Assembly (NCBI RefSeq): GCF_030818415.1
Contig: NZ_JAUTAE010000001.1
Coordinates: 1,242,501 to 1,306,500 of the forward strand
Source of the DNA: Sphingomonas sp. SORGH_AS_0950
GTDB lineage: Bacteria; Pseudomonadota; Alphaproteobacteria; Sphingomonadales; Sphingomonadaceae
Direction: 5' to 3'
DNA: 64,000 bases
The notes beneath the pieces were generated by a model. It was not told the origin of the DNA, made no database searches, and saw nothing but the letters and a program-made list of their open reading frames with translations. Shown one piece after another: positions 41,657-50,523 of this stretch. The translations under genes were made by a program, and so were the position numbers. The stretch's first letter is position 1, and each line of letters opens with the position of its first letter.

Positions 41657-44242
41657 TTGAAACATCGTCTCGGCCTGATCCTGGCCGCGCTCGCCTTGCC
41701 CTTCCCCGCGCTCGCCGCGCCCAAGACGGTGGCGACGCTCGACCGCTGGCAGGTGCGGATCGATCCCAAAGACGCCGATGCCGCGCGCGCGCATCCGCAG
41801 GCGGCGAACTGGCTCGCCGCCACCGTGCCGGGCAGCGTGCAGCAGGACCTGATCGCCGCGAAGATCGTGCCCGATCCCTATAAGGGCGCGAACGAGGCCC
41901 CCATCCAGTGGGCGGGCCTGACCGGCTGGCAATATCGCACCACGCTGGACGTCACGTCCGAGATGCTGCGCCGCGATCATCTGGACCTGGTGTTCGACGG
42001 GCTCGACACCTTCGCGACCGTCACGGTCAACGGCCAGCCGCTCCTGTCGGCCGACAATGCGCATCGCCGCTGGCGGGCGGACGCCAAGCCGCTGCTGAAG
42101 GCGGGCGCGAACGAGGTGGTGGTCAGCTTCGCCTCGCCGATCAGGACGCTCCAGCCGATGGTGCTGGCCGAGAAGAACCCGCTGCCCGGCGAATATGACT
42201 CCCCCTATGGCGACGAGCCCAAGGGCAAGCAGACCTCGCCCTATATCCGCAAGCCGAAATACCAATATGGCTGGGACTGGGCGCCGCGCATCGTCGATAT
42301 CGGCATCTGGCGCTCGGTCCGGCTGGAGGCGTGGGACGCCGCGCGGATCGACAATCTAAGGATCGAGCAGGAGGCGCTGACCGATGCCGAGGCGCGCATC
42401 CTCGCCCGCGCCTCGGTGGTGGCCGACCGCGCGCAGACCGGCCGGATGGACGTGACCGTCACCGGCCCCGACGGCCGCCGCATCCGCGTTCGCCGCGACG
42501 TGGCGCTCCAGCCGGGCGAGAATGACGTGGTCGTCCCCGTCTCGATCGCCCGGCCGCAACGCTGGCAGCCGATCGGCTTCGGCGCGCATCCGCTCTATAC
42601 CGTCAATGCCACGCTGGCGGGGGCTGATGCGGTCGAGAAGCGCACCGGCCTGCGCACCGTCGAGCTGGTCCGTGAAGGTGGCAGCTTCGGCCTGAAGATC
42701 AACGGCAACGTCATCTTCGCCAAGGGCAGCAACGTCATCCCCTTCGATGCCTTCCCCGCCCGCGTCGCCGCCGCAACCGAGCGCGCCATGCTGGAAAAGG
42801 CGGTCAAGGCGAACATGAACATGGTCCGCATCTGGGGCGGCGGCTATTATCCCGAGGACAGCTTCTACGACGCCGCCGACGCGCTGGGCCTGATGGTCTG
42901 GCAGGATTTCATGTTCGGCGGCAGCGTGACGCCCCCCGACGCCAAGTTCCGCGAAAATGTCCGCATCGAGGCCGAGGAACAGGTCGCCCGGCTCCAGTCG
43001 CACCCCTCGCTGGTCATCTGGGCGGGCAATAACGAGGTGCTGTCGGGCTGGGAAAACTGGTCGGACCGCAAGGCGTTCAAGAAGGCGGTCGGCCCGGACG
43101 AGCAGGAACGGATCGGCACCGGCATGGCGGTGCTGTTCGACCGCGTGCTGCGCGATGCCGTCATCAGGAATTCGCCCGGCATCCCCTATTGGCCCGGCTC
43201 GCCCTCGACCGATTATGAGGGGCCGACCGACACCGACAAGGACGGCGACCGCCATTTCTGGGACGTCTGGTCGGGCTCCAAGCCGGTCGAGCGTTACACC
43301 GACAGCTGCCCGCGCTTCATGTCGGAATATGGCTTCCAGGCGTTCCCCGACCTGTCGACCATCGCGACCTTCGCCTCGCCCGAAGACTTCCGCATCGACA
43401 GCCCGGTGATGAAGGCGCACCAGAAGTTCCTGGCGGGCGAAGGCAATGACCGCATCACCTTCTACCTCAAGCAGAATCTGCGCGACCCGCGCGATTTCGC
43501 CGATCTGGTCTATCTGAGCCAGGCGATGCAGGCGCGCGCCATCGGCCTGGCGGCGCGGCATCACCGGGCCTGCCGTCCGGTGACGCTGGGCTCGCTCTAC
43601 TGGCAGCTCAACGACAGCTGGCCCGCGATCAGCTGGTCGAGCATCGACTGGACCGGGCATGACAAGATGCTCCAGCACGAGGCGCGCCGCTTCTTCGCGC
43701 CCCAGACCATCGTGGCGGAGACCAGGCCCGGCGCGACCCGGATCGCGCTGGTGTCCGACGCCACGGCGCCCAAGCCGCTCGGCTGGCGCGTCACCGGCTA
43801 TGCCATGGATGGCCGCAAGCTGGGCTCGCAATCGGGCAGCGTGACCATGGCCCCCGCCTCGGCCAGCGATGTCGCGACGATCCCCGATGCGGCGATCTTC
43901 GCCGGTGCCGCGCCCGAGAGCAGCTATGCCGTCGCCGAACTGTTCGACGGGGACAAGGTGATCGCCCGCCAGATCGTCGAGCGGAAGGTGCCGCGCGACA
44001 TGGCCTATCCGGCGCCGGGCATCACCGCACGCTGGGCGGGCAAGCAGCTGACGCTGACCACGCGCCATCTCGCGCGGCAGGTACAGGTCAATTTCGGCAC
44101 CACCGCCGCCGAGCCGTCCGACGATGGCTTCGACCTGTTGCCCGGCGAGAGCATCACGCTCACCATCCAGAGCGACGCGGACGCGGCCACCCTGGCGCGC
44201 GAGCTGAACATCTATACCCTCGGTCCGAAGGACGCCCAGTGA
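41657..44242 (+). CDS. Beta-mannosidase (GH2), exported
   Basis: The 861-residue protein has a signal peptide (KHRLGLILAALALPFPALA) starting from a TTG at 41657 with GGGGAA seven bases upstream. It has the GH2 beta-mannosidase order: sugar-binding domain (WQYRTTLDV), immunoglobulin-like domain, barrel with acid/base E460 (WAGNNEVLSG) and nucleophile E557 (SEYGFQAFPD), then C-terminal beta domains. The NNE...W and SEYGFQ forms are characteristic of beta-mannosidases. It should remove the core beta-1,4-mannose of an N-glycan after the alpha-mannoses are gone, or act on mannan fragments. Stop and next start overlap (ATGA). Confidence 0.92.
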   Translation: MKHRLGLILAALALPFPALAAPKTVATLDRWQVRIDPKDADAARAHPQAANWLAATVPGSVQQDLIAAKIVPDPYKGANEAPIQWAGLTGWQYRTTLDVTSEMLRRDHLDLVFDGLDTFATVTVNGQPLLSADNAHRRWRADAKPLLKAGANEVVVSFASPIRTLQPMVLAEKNPLPGEYDSPYGDEPKGKQTSPYIRKPKYQYGWDWAPRIVDIGIWRSVRLEAWDAARIDNLRIEQEALTDAEARILARASVVADRAQTGRMDVTVTGPDGRRIRVRRDVALQPGENDVVVPVSIARPQRWQPIGFGAHPLYTVNATLAGADAVEKRTGLRTVELVREGGSFGLKINGNVIFAKGSNVIPFDAFPARVAAATERAMLEKAVKANMNMVRIWGGGYYPEDSFYDAADALGLMVWQDFMFGGSVTPPDAKFRENVRIEAEEQVARLQSHPSLVIWAGNNEVLSGWENWSDRKAFKKAVGPDEQERIGTGMAVLFDRVLRDAVIRNSPGIPYWPGSPSTDYEGPTDTDKDGDRHFWDVWSGSKPVERYTDSCPRFMSEYGFQAFPDLSTIATFASPEDFRIDSPVMKAHQKFLAGEGNDRITFYLKQNLRDPRDFADLVYLSQAMQARAIGLAARHHRACRPVTLGSLYWQLNDSWPAISWSSIDWTGHDKMLQHEARRFFAPQTIVAETRPGATRIALVSDATAPKPLGWRVTGYAMDGRKLGSQSGSVTMAPASASDVATIPDAAIFAGAAPESSYAVAELFDGDKVIARQIVERKVPRDMAYPAPGITARWAGKQLTLTTRHLARQVQVNFGTTAAEPSDDGFDLLPGESITLTIQSDADAATLARELNIYTLGPKDAQ

Positions 44243-46761
44243 TCCCGTTCCTCCTCCTCGCCGCCGCCGGTCAGGCCGCCGCCCCAGCCCCCGCCCTTCC
44301 TCCCGCCGCGCAGTCGCTGTCCGTCGAACGCAAGGCGGCGCAGCTGGTCAACGAGGCCCCGGCCGAACCCGCGCTCGGCCTGCCCGCCTTCGACTGGTGG
44401 AGCGAGGGGCTGCACGGCATCGCGCGCAACGGTCCGGCGACCGTCTTTCCGCAGGCGATGGGCATGGCCGCCACCTGGGACCCCGCGCTGATCCAGAAGG
44501 TCGGCGATGTCGTCGCGGTCGAGGCGCGGGCGAAGTTCAACACCAAGCCGCTGAACGCCGATCGCGGCCTGTTCGAAGGGCTGACCATCTGGTCGCCCAA
44601 CATCAACATCTTCCGCGATCCGCGCTGGGGCCGGGGCCAGGAAACCTATGGCGAGGACCCGTTCCTCACCAGCCGGATCGGCATCGCCTTCGTGCGCGGC
44701 CTCCAGGGCCCCGACCTGAAGCATCCCAAGGTCATCGCGACGGTCAAGCATCTCGCGGTCCATTCGGGCCCCGAGGGCGGGCGCGACAGCTTCGACGTGA
44801 TGGTGTCCCCGCGCGATCTGGAGGCGACCTACCTGCCCGCCTTCCGCGCGACGGTGACGGAGGGCAAGGCGCTGTCGCTGATGTGCGCCTATAACGCGAT
44901 CCACGGCACCCCGGTCTGCGCCAATCCGATGCTGCTGACCCAGCGGCTGCGAACCGACTGGGGCTTCAACGGGCTCGTCGTGTCGGACTGCGACGCGGTC
45001 GGCAATATCTGGATGTTCCACCATGCCCAGCCCGACGCGCCCGCGGCGGCGGCGGCGGCGCTGCGCGCAGGGACCGACCTGAATTGCGGCAACACCTATC
45101 GTGCGCTGCCCGAGGCGCTGAAGCGCGGGCTGATTACCGAAAGCGAGATCGACACCGCGCTCGCCCGCGCGCTGGCGGTGCGGCGGATGCTGACGGTCGA
45201 TTCGCCGTGGAACGCGATCAAGCCCAGCCAGCTCGGCACCCCCGCGCATCGTGCGCTGGCGCTGGAGACGGCGCGCAAGGGCATCATCCTGCTCGACAAT
45301 CCGGGCGACCTGCTGCCGCTCAAGGGCAAGCGGCTGGCGGTGTTCGGGGCCAATGCCGACGATCTGGGCGTGCTGGAGGGCAATTATCACGGGTCGGCGA
45401 TCGATCCGGTGACGCCGCTGGAGGGAATTCGCCGCAAGTTCGGCCGCGACATCCGCTATGCGCAAGGGTCGGTGCTGGCCGAGGGGGCGTTCGTCAACGT
45501 GCCCGAAACCGCCTTGTCGGCGAACGGCAAGCCGGGTCTGGCCGTGGAGACGATGGGCGCGAACGGCCAGTGGAGCGCCGCCGGTCAGGATTCCCGCATC
45601 GACTTCAACTATACCAAGACCGCTCCCTTCCGCCGCCGCTGGACCGGCACGCTGACCCCGCCGGGGCCGGGCCAGTACAAGCTCCAGCTCAACGGCCCCG
45701 CCTGCTGGCACGCCTGCCCGCCGCATGATCCGGTCAAGCTGTGGATCGACGACCGGCTGGTCATCGACGGCGTGATCGGGGCCAAGGGCCTGGAGACCAT
45801 GATCGACGGCACCGCGCCCCGGCGCATCCGGGTCGAGATCGACCATAAGGGCGGCGACGAGGGCTTCCGCCTGCAATGGCTGCCCCCCGCCGAGGCGCTT
45901 CAGGCCGAGGCGCTGAAGGTCGCCGGGACCGCCGACGTGCTGGTCGCGGTCATCGGCCTGTCGCCCGATCTGGAGGGCGAGGCGCTGGGCGTCTCGGTCC
46001 CCGGCTTTGCGGGCGGCGACCGCACCGAGATCGTCCTGCCCGAGCCGCAGCGCAACCTGCTTGCCGCGCTCCAGGCGACCGGCAAGCCCGTCGTCGCGGT
46101 CATCGTCTCGGGATCGGCCGTCTCGCTGGGCGACATCAAGCCCGCCGCCACGCTGGCGGCCTTCTATCCGGGCACCGAGGGCGGCACCGCGCTGGCCGAG
46201 ATCCTGGCGGGCGACGTGAACCCGTCGGGCCGCCTGCCGGTCACCGTCTATCGCTCGACCGCCGACCTGCCCGCCTTTGCCGATTACGGGATGAAGGAGC
46301 GGACCTATCGCTACTTCACCGGCACCCCCGCCTGGGGCTTCGGCCATGGCCTGAGCTATACCCGGTTCGACTATGGCCAGCCGACCGTCACCGCCAGCGT
46401 CGCGGCGGGCCAGCCGGTCGAGGTCGCGGTGCAGCTGCGCAATGTCGGCCAGCGCAGCGGCGAAGAGGTGGCGCAGGCCTATCTCGTCCCGCCCGCCACC
46501 GACGAGAAGCTCGTCCTGACCGATCCCGTGCTCCAGCGGCAACTGGTCGGCTTCACCCGCATTCCGCTCAAGCCCGGCCAGGCGGGCACGGCGCGCTTCA
46601 CCATCGACCCGCGCCTGATGAGCCAGGTGTGGCGCGACGGCAGCCGCCGCATCCTGCCGGGCACGTACAAGCTGTATATCGGCGGCGGTCAGCCGGGTGA
46701 CGGCGCGGGCCAGTGGACCCAGTTCACCGTGACCGGCGCGGCGCAGGACCTGCCGAAATGA
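44239..46761 (+). CDS. GH3 glycosidase with PA14 domain, probably beta-xylosidase
   Basis: The 840-residue protein has a short signal (MIPFLLLAAAGQAAA), the GH3 barrel (WSPNINIFRDPRWGRGQETYGEDP; nucleophile D250 in VVSDCDAVG), a second alpha/beta domain, a PA14 insert (about residues 430-545, with KLWIDDRLVIDG) and a fibronectin-like C-terminal domain. The WSEGLHG, RGQETYGED and SDCDAVG forms are typical of the xylosidase/arabinosidase subgroup rather than beta-glucosidases. In this cluster the likely target is the beta-1,2-xylose on plant N-glycans. It is ATGA-coupled on both sides. Confidence 0.88.
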   Translation: MIPFLLLAAAGQAAAPAPALPPAAQSLSVERKAAQLVNEAPAEPALGLPAFDWWSEGLHGIARNGPATVFPQAMGMAATWDPALIQKVGDVVAVEARAKFNTKPLNADRGLFEGLTIWSPNINIFRDPRWGRGQETYGEDPFLTSRIGIAFVRGLQGPDLKHPKVIATVKHLAVHSGPEGGRDSFDVMVSPRDLEATYLPAFRATVTEGKALSLMCAYNAIHGTPVCANPMLLTQRLRTDWGFNGLVVSDCDAVGNIWMFHHAQPDAPAAAAAALRAGTDLNCGNTYRALPEALKRGLITESEIDTALARALAVRRMLTVDSPWNAIKPSQLGTPAHRALALETARKGIILLDNPGDLLPLKGKRLAVFGANADDLGVLEGNYHGSAIDPVTPLEGIRRKFGRDIRYAQGSVLAEGAFVNVPETALSANGKPGLAVETMGANGQWSAAGQDSRIDFNYTKTAPFRRRWTGTLTPPGPGQYKLQLNGPACWHACPPHDPVKLWIDDRLVIDGVIGAKGLETMIDGTAPRRIRVEIDHKGGDEGFRLQWLPPAEALQAEALKVAGTADVLVAVIGLSPDLEGEALGVSVPGFAGGDRTEIVLPEPQRNLLAALQATGKPVVAVIVSGSAVSLGDIKPAATLAAFYPGTEGGTALAEILAGDVNPSGRLPVTVYRSTADLPAFADYGMKERTYRYFTGTPAWGFGHGLSYTRFDYGQPTVTASVAAGQPVEVAVQLRNVGQRSGEEVAQAYLVPPATDEKLVLTDPVLQRQLVGFTRIPLKPGQAGTARFTIDPRLMSQVWRDGSRRILPGTYKLYIGGGQPGDGAGQWTQFTVTGAAQDLPK

Positions 46762-48191
46762 CCCCGAACCGTCGCGAACTGATCGCGGGGGCCGCCGCCC
46801 TCGCCGCCACCTCCGCCGCCCCCGCTTTCGCCGCTACGCCCGGCTTCGTCAGCAAGCGCCCCCCGGTCGCCGAGCGCCGCTTCGTATCGAAGGCGGTCGA
46901 GGCGGAGATCACCCGCATCTCAAAGATGATCGCCGATCCCGAACTCCGCTGGATGTTCAGGAACTGCTATCCCAACACGCTCGACACCACCGTGCTGTCG
47001 CTGGGCGAGGTGAACGGCAAGCCGGACGCCTTCGTCATCACCGGCGACATTCCCTGCCTGTGGCTGCGGGACTCGGCGGCGCAGCTGCGGCCCTATCTGC
47101 ATCTGGTGAAGCGCGATCCCGCGCTCGGGCGGCTGTTCCGCGGGCTGATCGGGCGGCAGGCGCGGTCGATCCTGATCGACCCCTATGCCAATGCCTTCAT
47201 GCAGGACCCGAACGCCAGGACGAACCTGAGCTGGGCGCTGAAGGACGATACCGAGATGAAGCCGGGCGTCGCCGAGCGGAAGTGGGAGATCGACTCGCTC
47301 TGCTACGCGATCCGGCTGGCATATGGCTATTGGCGCGAGACGGGCGACACCACGCCGTTCGACGCAGAGTGGAAGGCCTCGGCGCGGTCGATCGTGAAGA
47401 CCTTTCGCGAGCAGCAGCGTAAAGACGGCCTGGGCCCCTATCGCTTCCGCCGTTCCGCGCCCGAGCCGACCGAGACGCTCTATCGCGGCTATGGCCTGCC
47501 GACCCGTCCCAACGGCATGATCCATTCGGGCTTCCGCCCTTCGGACGATGCGTGCCTGTACGAACAGTTCGTGCCCGCCAATCTGTTCGCGATGACGACG
47601 CTGCGCGAACTCGCCGCGCTGTCGAACGCGGTCGGCGAGCTCGCACTGGCGCAGGATGCGACCACGCTGGCCGCCGAGGTCGAGGCCGCGCTCCGGCAGC
47701 ATGGCACCATGACGCTGCCCAACGGGCAGCGGGTCTGGGCCTATGAGGTCGATGGCTATGGCAATGCCGTCTTCATGGACGATGCCAATGTCCCCTCGCT
47801 CTCGGGCCTCGCCTATCTCGGCTGCGTCGATCCGGCCGATCCGCTGTGGCAACGGACGCTCGCGGCATGCTGGAGCACGGACAATCCCTGGTATTTCGAG
47901 GGCTCCGCGATCAGCGGCATCGGCGGCCCGCATACCGGGCCGGGCCAGGTCTGGCCAATGTCGGTCATCACCCGTGCGCTGACCTCGACCAATCCGGCCT
48001 TGCTGCGCGACAGCCTGGCGATGATTCGCCGATCGCACGGCCATACCGGCTTCATTCACGAAGGGGTCGATATCAACGATCCCACCAAGTTCACGCGCGA
48101 CTGGTTCGCCTGGGCCAATGGCCTGTTCGGCGAGCTGATCGTCCATGTCGCGGCCACCCGGCCCGAAGTTTTGCGGGAGACGTTCGCATGA
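46758..48191 (+). CDS. GH125 exo-alpha-1,6-mannosidase, Tat-exported
   Basis: The 477-residue protein starts at the ATG at 46758 with a twin-arginine-type signal (NRRELIAGAAALAATSAAPAFA). The body matches the GH125 (formerly DUF1237) family: GDIPCLWLRDSAAQLRPYL, KWEIDSLCYAIRLAY, DDANVPSLSGLAYL and HEGVDINDPTKFTRDWFAW, the last two carrying the acidic catalytic residues. Known members cut alpha-1,6-mannose from the reducing-side arm of N-glycans after GH92 has acted. ATGA overlaps couple it to GH3 and GH92. Confidence 0.92.
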   Translation: MTPNRRELIAGAAALAATSAAPAFAATPGFVSKRPPVAERRFVSKAVEAEITRISKMIADPELRWMFRNCYPNTLDTTVLSLGEVNGKPDAFVITGDIPCLWLRDSAAQLRPYLHLVKRDPALGRLFRGLIGRQARSILIDPYANAFMQDPNARTNLSWALKDDTEMKPGVAERKWEIDSLCYAIRLAYGYWRETGDTTPFDAEWKASARSIVKTFREQQRKDGLGPYRFRRSAPEPTETLYRGYGLPTRPNGMIHSGFRPSDDACLYEQFVPANLFAMTTLRELAALSNAVGELALAQDATTLAAEVEAALRQHGTMTLPNGQRVWAYEVDGYGNAVFMDDANVPSLSGLAYLGCVDPADPLWQRTLAACWSTDNPWYFEGSAISGIGGPHTGPGQVWPMSVITRALTSTNPALLRDSLAMIRRSHGHTGFIHEGVDINDPTKFTRDWFAWANGLFGELIVHVAATRPEVLRETFA

Positions 48192-50500
48192 TTTTGACCC
48201 GCCGCTCGCTCCTCGCCGGGACCGCGCTCGCCTCCTTGCCGCTCGATACGCTGGCCGCCCGCGTCGACACCCCGCCCGTTCTGCCGAACCTGTTCATCGG
48301 GACGGGCGGCGACGGCCATACCTATCCGGGTGCGGTCCTGCCCTTCGGCATGGTGCAGCTGAGCCCCGACACCGATGTCGAGCGTTGGGACACCTGCTCG
48401 GGCTATCACCACGGTGACAGCTCGATCATGGGGTTCAGCCACACCCATTTGTCGGGCACCGGGATCGGCGACATGCTGGACGTGCTGGTCGTGCCGACGC
48501 GCGGCGAGCTGAAGCTGGTGCCGGGGCCGCTGTCGGACCCCGATGCGGGCTATCGCCAGCGTTATTCGGACGAACAGGCGCAAGCCGGTTATTACCGCGT
48601 GAAGCTGGAGTCCGGCGTGCTCGCCGAGCTGACCGTGACGGAGCGGACCGGCTGGCACCGCTATACCTATCCCAAGGGGCCGGGCCATGTCCTGGTCGAC
48701 CTTTCGCACCTCGTCCTCGACAAGAGCGACGAGAAGCCGCTGATCACCGATGCCGAGATCACCGTCGAGCCCGACGGCACGATCACCGGCACGCGCCGCG
48801 TGTTCCGCTGGGCCAAGGGGCGGCGCATCTTCTTTGCGATGCAGCTGTCGAAGAAGCCCAGCCGCATCCAGCTTTACGGCGATGGCGACGCGCCCGCGAA
48901 CGGTACCGCCGTCAAGGGCAACCGCCTGAAGGCCGCCTTGTTCTTCGACGAACTGGGAGATGCGCCGCTCCTCATCCGGTGCGGCATCTCGGCGGTCGAT
49001 GTGGCCGGGGCCAAGGCGAACCTGGCGGCCGAGGCCGACCACTGGGATTTCGAGCGCACCCGCAAGGCCGCCGTGGCGCGCTGGTGGGAGAAGAATTCCG
49101 GCATTCATGTCGAAGGCGGCACCAGCGACCAGCAGGTCATCATGGCCTCCGCCAATTACCACACGCTGATCGCGCCCACGCTCTTTTCCGACGTGGACGG
49201 CCGCTATGTCGGGCTGGACGGGCAGGTCCATACCCTGCCCGCCGGGCAGTCCGCCTATAGCACCTACTCCACCTGGGACACGTACCGCGCGCTGCACCCC
49301 TGGCTGATCCTGACTCAGCCCGCCCAGGCCAAGAAGCTGATCGACGACGTCATCCGCCAGACGCAGCAGAGCGCCTATGGCCCGCCGGTCTGGACGCTGC
49401 AGGGCAAGGAGACGGGAATCATGATCGGTTGGCACGGCACGCCGATCATGGCCGAGGCGATGGTGAAGGGCATTCCCGCCGACTATGCCGCCGCCTGGCC
49501 CGGCATCGCCAAGCGCAGCTTCGACTTCGCGGCGCCCGACATGGACAATAGCAAGGGCCGCGACCTGTACGATGCCAAGGGCTATGTCCCCGCCGACATC
49601 TGGTGGGAAAGCGTCAGCCGGACGCAGGAATATGCCTATGACGACTGGGCCGCGTCGCATATCGCGCGGCATGCGGGCAAGACCGCCGAGGCCCAGCGGC
49701 TGCTCAAGCGTTCGGGCAACTGGCGCAACGTCATCGACGGCTCGATCGGCTTTGCCCGCCCGCGCTTCAACGACGGCAGCTGGTGGAAGGATTACGACCC
49801 CATCCAGCTCGGCCATATGCCCAAGCCCTGGTGGCGCGACTATACCGAGGCCAATGGCTGGCAGGCGACGTTCCTGAATCAGCATGACGTGTACGGCCTG
49901 ATCCGCCACATGGGCGGAGATGCAAAGTTCGAGGCCAAGCTGGACGGCCTGTTCAACGCGCCCTCGACCCTGCCCAAGAATGCGCCGCCCGATATTTCGG
50001 GTCTGGTCGGCCAATATGCCCATGGCAACGAGCCCGACCAGCACGCGGCCTACCTGTACGCCTATGTCGGCGCGCCGTGGAAGACGCAGGCGATGGTTCG
50101 CCGCCTGCTGACCGAGATGTACAAGAACGCGCCCGACGGCATCATCGGCAATGACGATTGCGGCCAGATGAGCGCGTGGTTCCTGTTCTCGGCGCTCGGC
50201 TTCTATCCGGTCGATCCGGTCAGCGGCGCCTATGTCCTGGGCAGTCCGCTGTTCGAGCGGGTGCGGCTGTCGCTGGGCGGGACCAGGACGCTGACCGTCG
50301 AGGCGAAGGGCAATCGCCCCGACACGCCCTATGTCCAGTCGGTGACCTGGAACGGCCGCCCCTGGACGAAGAGCTGGATCGACCATGCCACCCTGTCGAA
50401 GGGCGGCACCCTGTCCTTCACCATGGGCGCGCGGCCGAACCGCGCCTTCGGCCGCGATCCGAAGGACCGGCCGCCGTCCTTCGACCACAAGCCCGCCTGA
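48188..50500 (+). CDS. GH92 calcium-dependent alpha-mannosidase, exported
   Basis: The 770-residue protein has a Tat-like signal (LTRRSLLAGTALASLP) and the two GH92 domains: an N-terminal beta-sandwich (NLFIGTGGDGHTYPGAVLPFGMVQLSPD; FSHTHLSGTG) and an alpha/alpha barrel with WDTYRALHPW, YGPPVWTLQGKETGIMIGWHG and NDDCGQMSAWFLFSALGFYPVDP (D656/D657). GH92 enzymes are inverting exo-alpha-mannosidases acting on alpha-1,2, -1,3 or -1,4 linkages in N-glycans. The start ATG overlaps the GH125 stop (ATGA). Linkage is not readable by eye; alpha-1,2 or alpha-1,3 would fit the cluster. Confidence 0.94.
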   Translation: MILTRRSLLAGTALASLPLDTLAARVDTPPVLPNLFIGTGGDGHTYPGAVLPFGMVQLSPDTDVERWDTCSGYHHGDSSIMGFSHTHLSGTGIGDMLDVLVVPTRGELKLVPGPLSDPDAGYRQRYSDEQAQAGYYRVKLESGVLAELTVTERTGWHRYTYPKGPGHVLVDLSHLVLDKSDEKPLITDAEITVEPDGTITGTRRVFRWAKGRRIFFAMQLSKKPSRIQLYGDGDAPANGTAVKGNRLKAALFFDELGDAPLLIRCGISAVDVAGAKANLAAEADHWDFERTRKAAVARWWEKNSGIHVEGGTSDQQVIMASANYHTLIAPTLFSDVDGRYVGLDGQVHTLPAGQSAYSTYSTWDTYRALHPWLILTQPAQAKKLIDDVIRQTQQSAYGPPVWTLQGKETGIMIGWHGTPIMAEAMVKGIPADYAAAWPGIAKRSFDFAAPDMDNSKGRDLYDAKGYVPADIWWESVSRTQEYAYDDWAASHIARHAGKTAEAQRLLKRSGNWRNVIDGSIGFARPRFNDGSWWKDYDPIQLGHMPKPWWRDYTEANGWQATFLNQHDVYGLIRHMGGDAKFEAKLDGLFNAPSTLPKNAPPDISGLVGQYAHGNEPDQHAAYLYAYVGAPWKTQAMVRRLLTEMYKNAPDGIIGNDDCGQMSAWFLFSALGFYPVDPVSGAYVLGSPLFERVRLSLGGTRTLTVEAKGNRPDTPYVQSVTWNGRPWTKSWIDHATLSKGGTLSFTMGARPNRAFGRDPKDRPPSFDHKPA

Positions 50501-50523
50501 TCCCTCCCGGAGATACGTTGAAG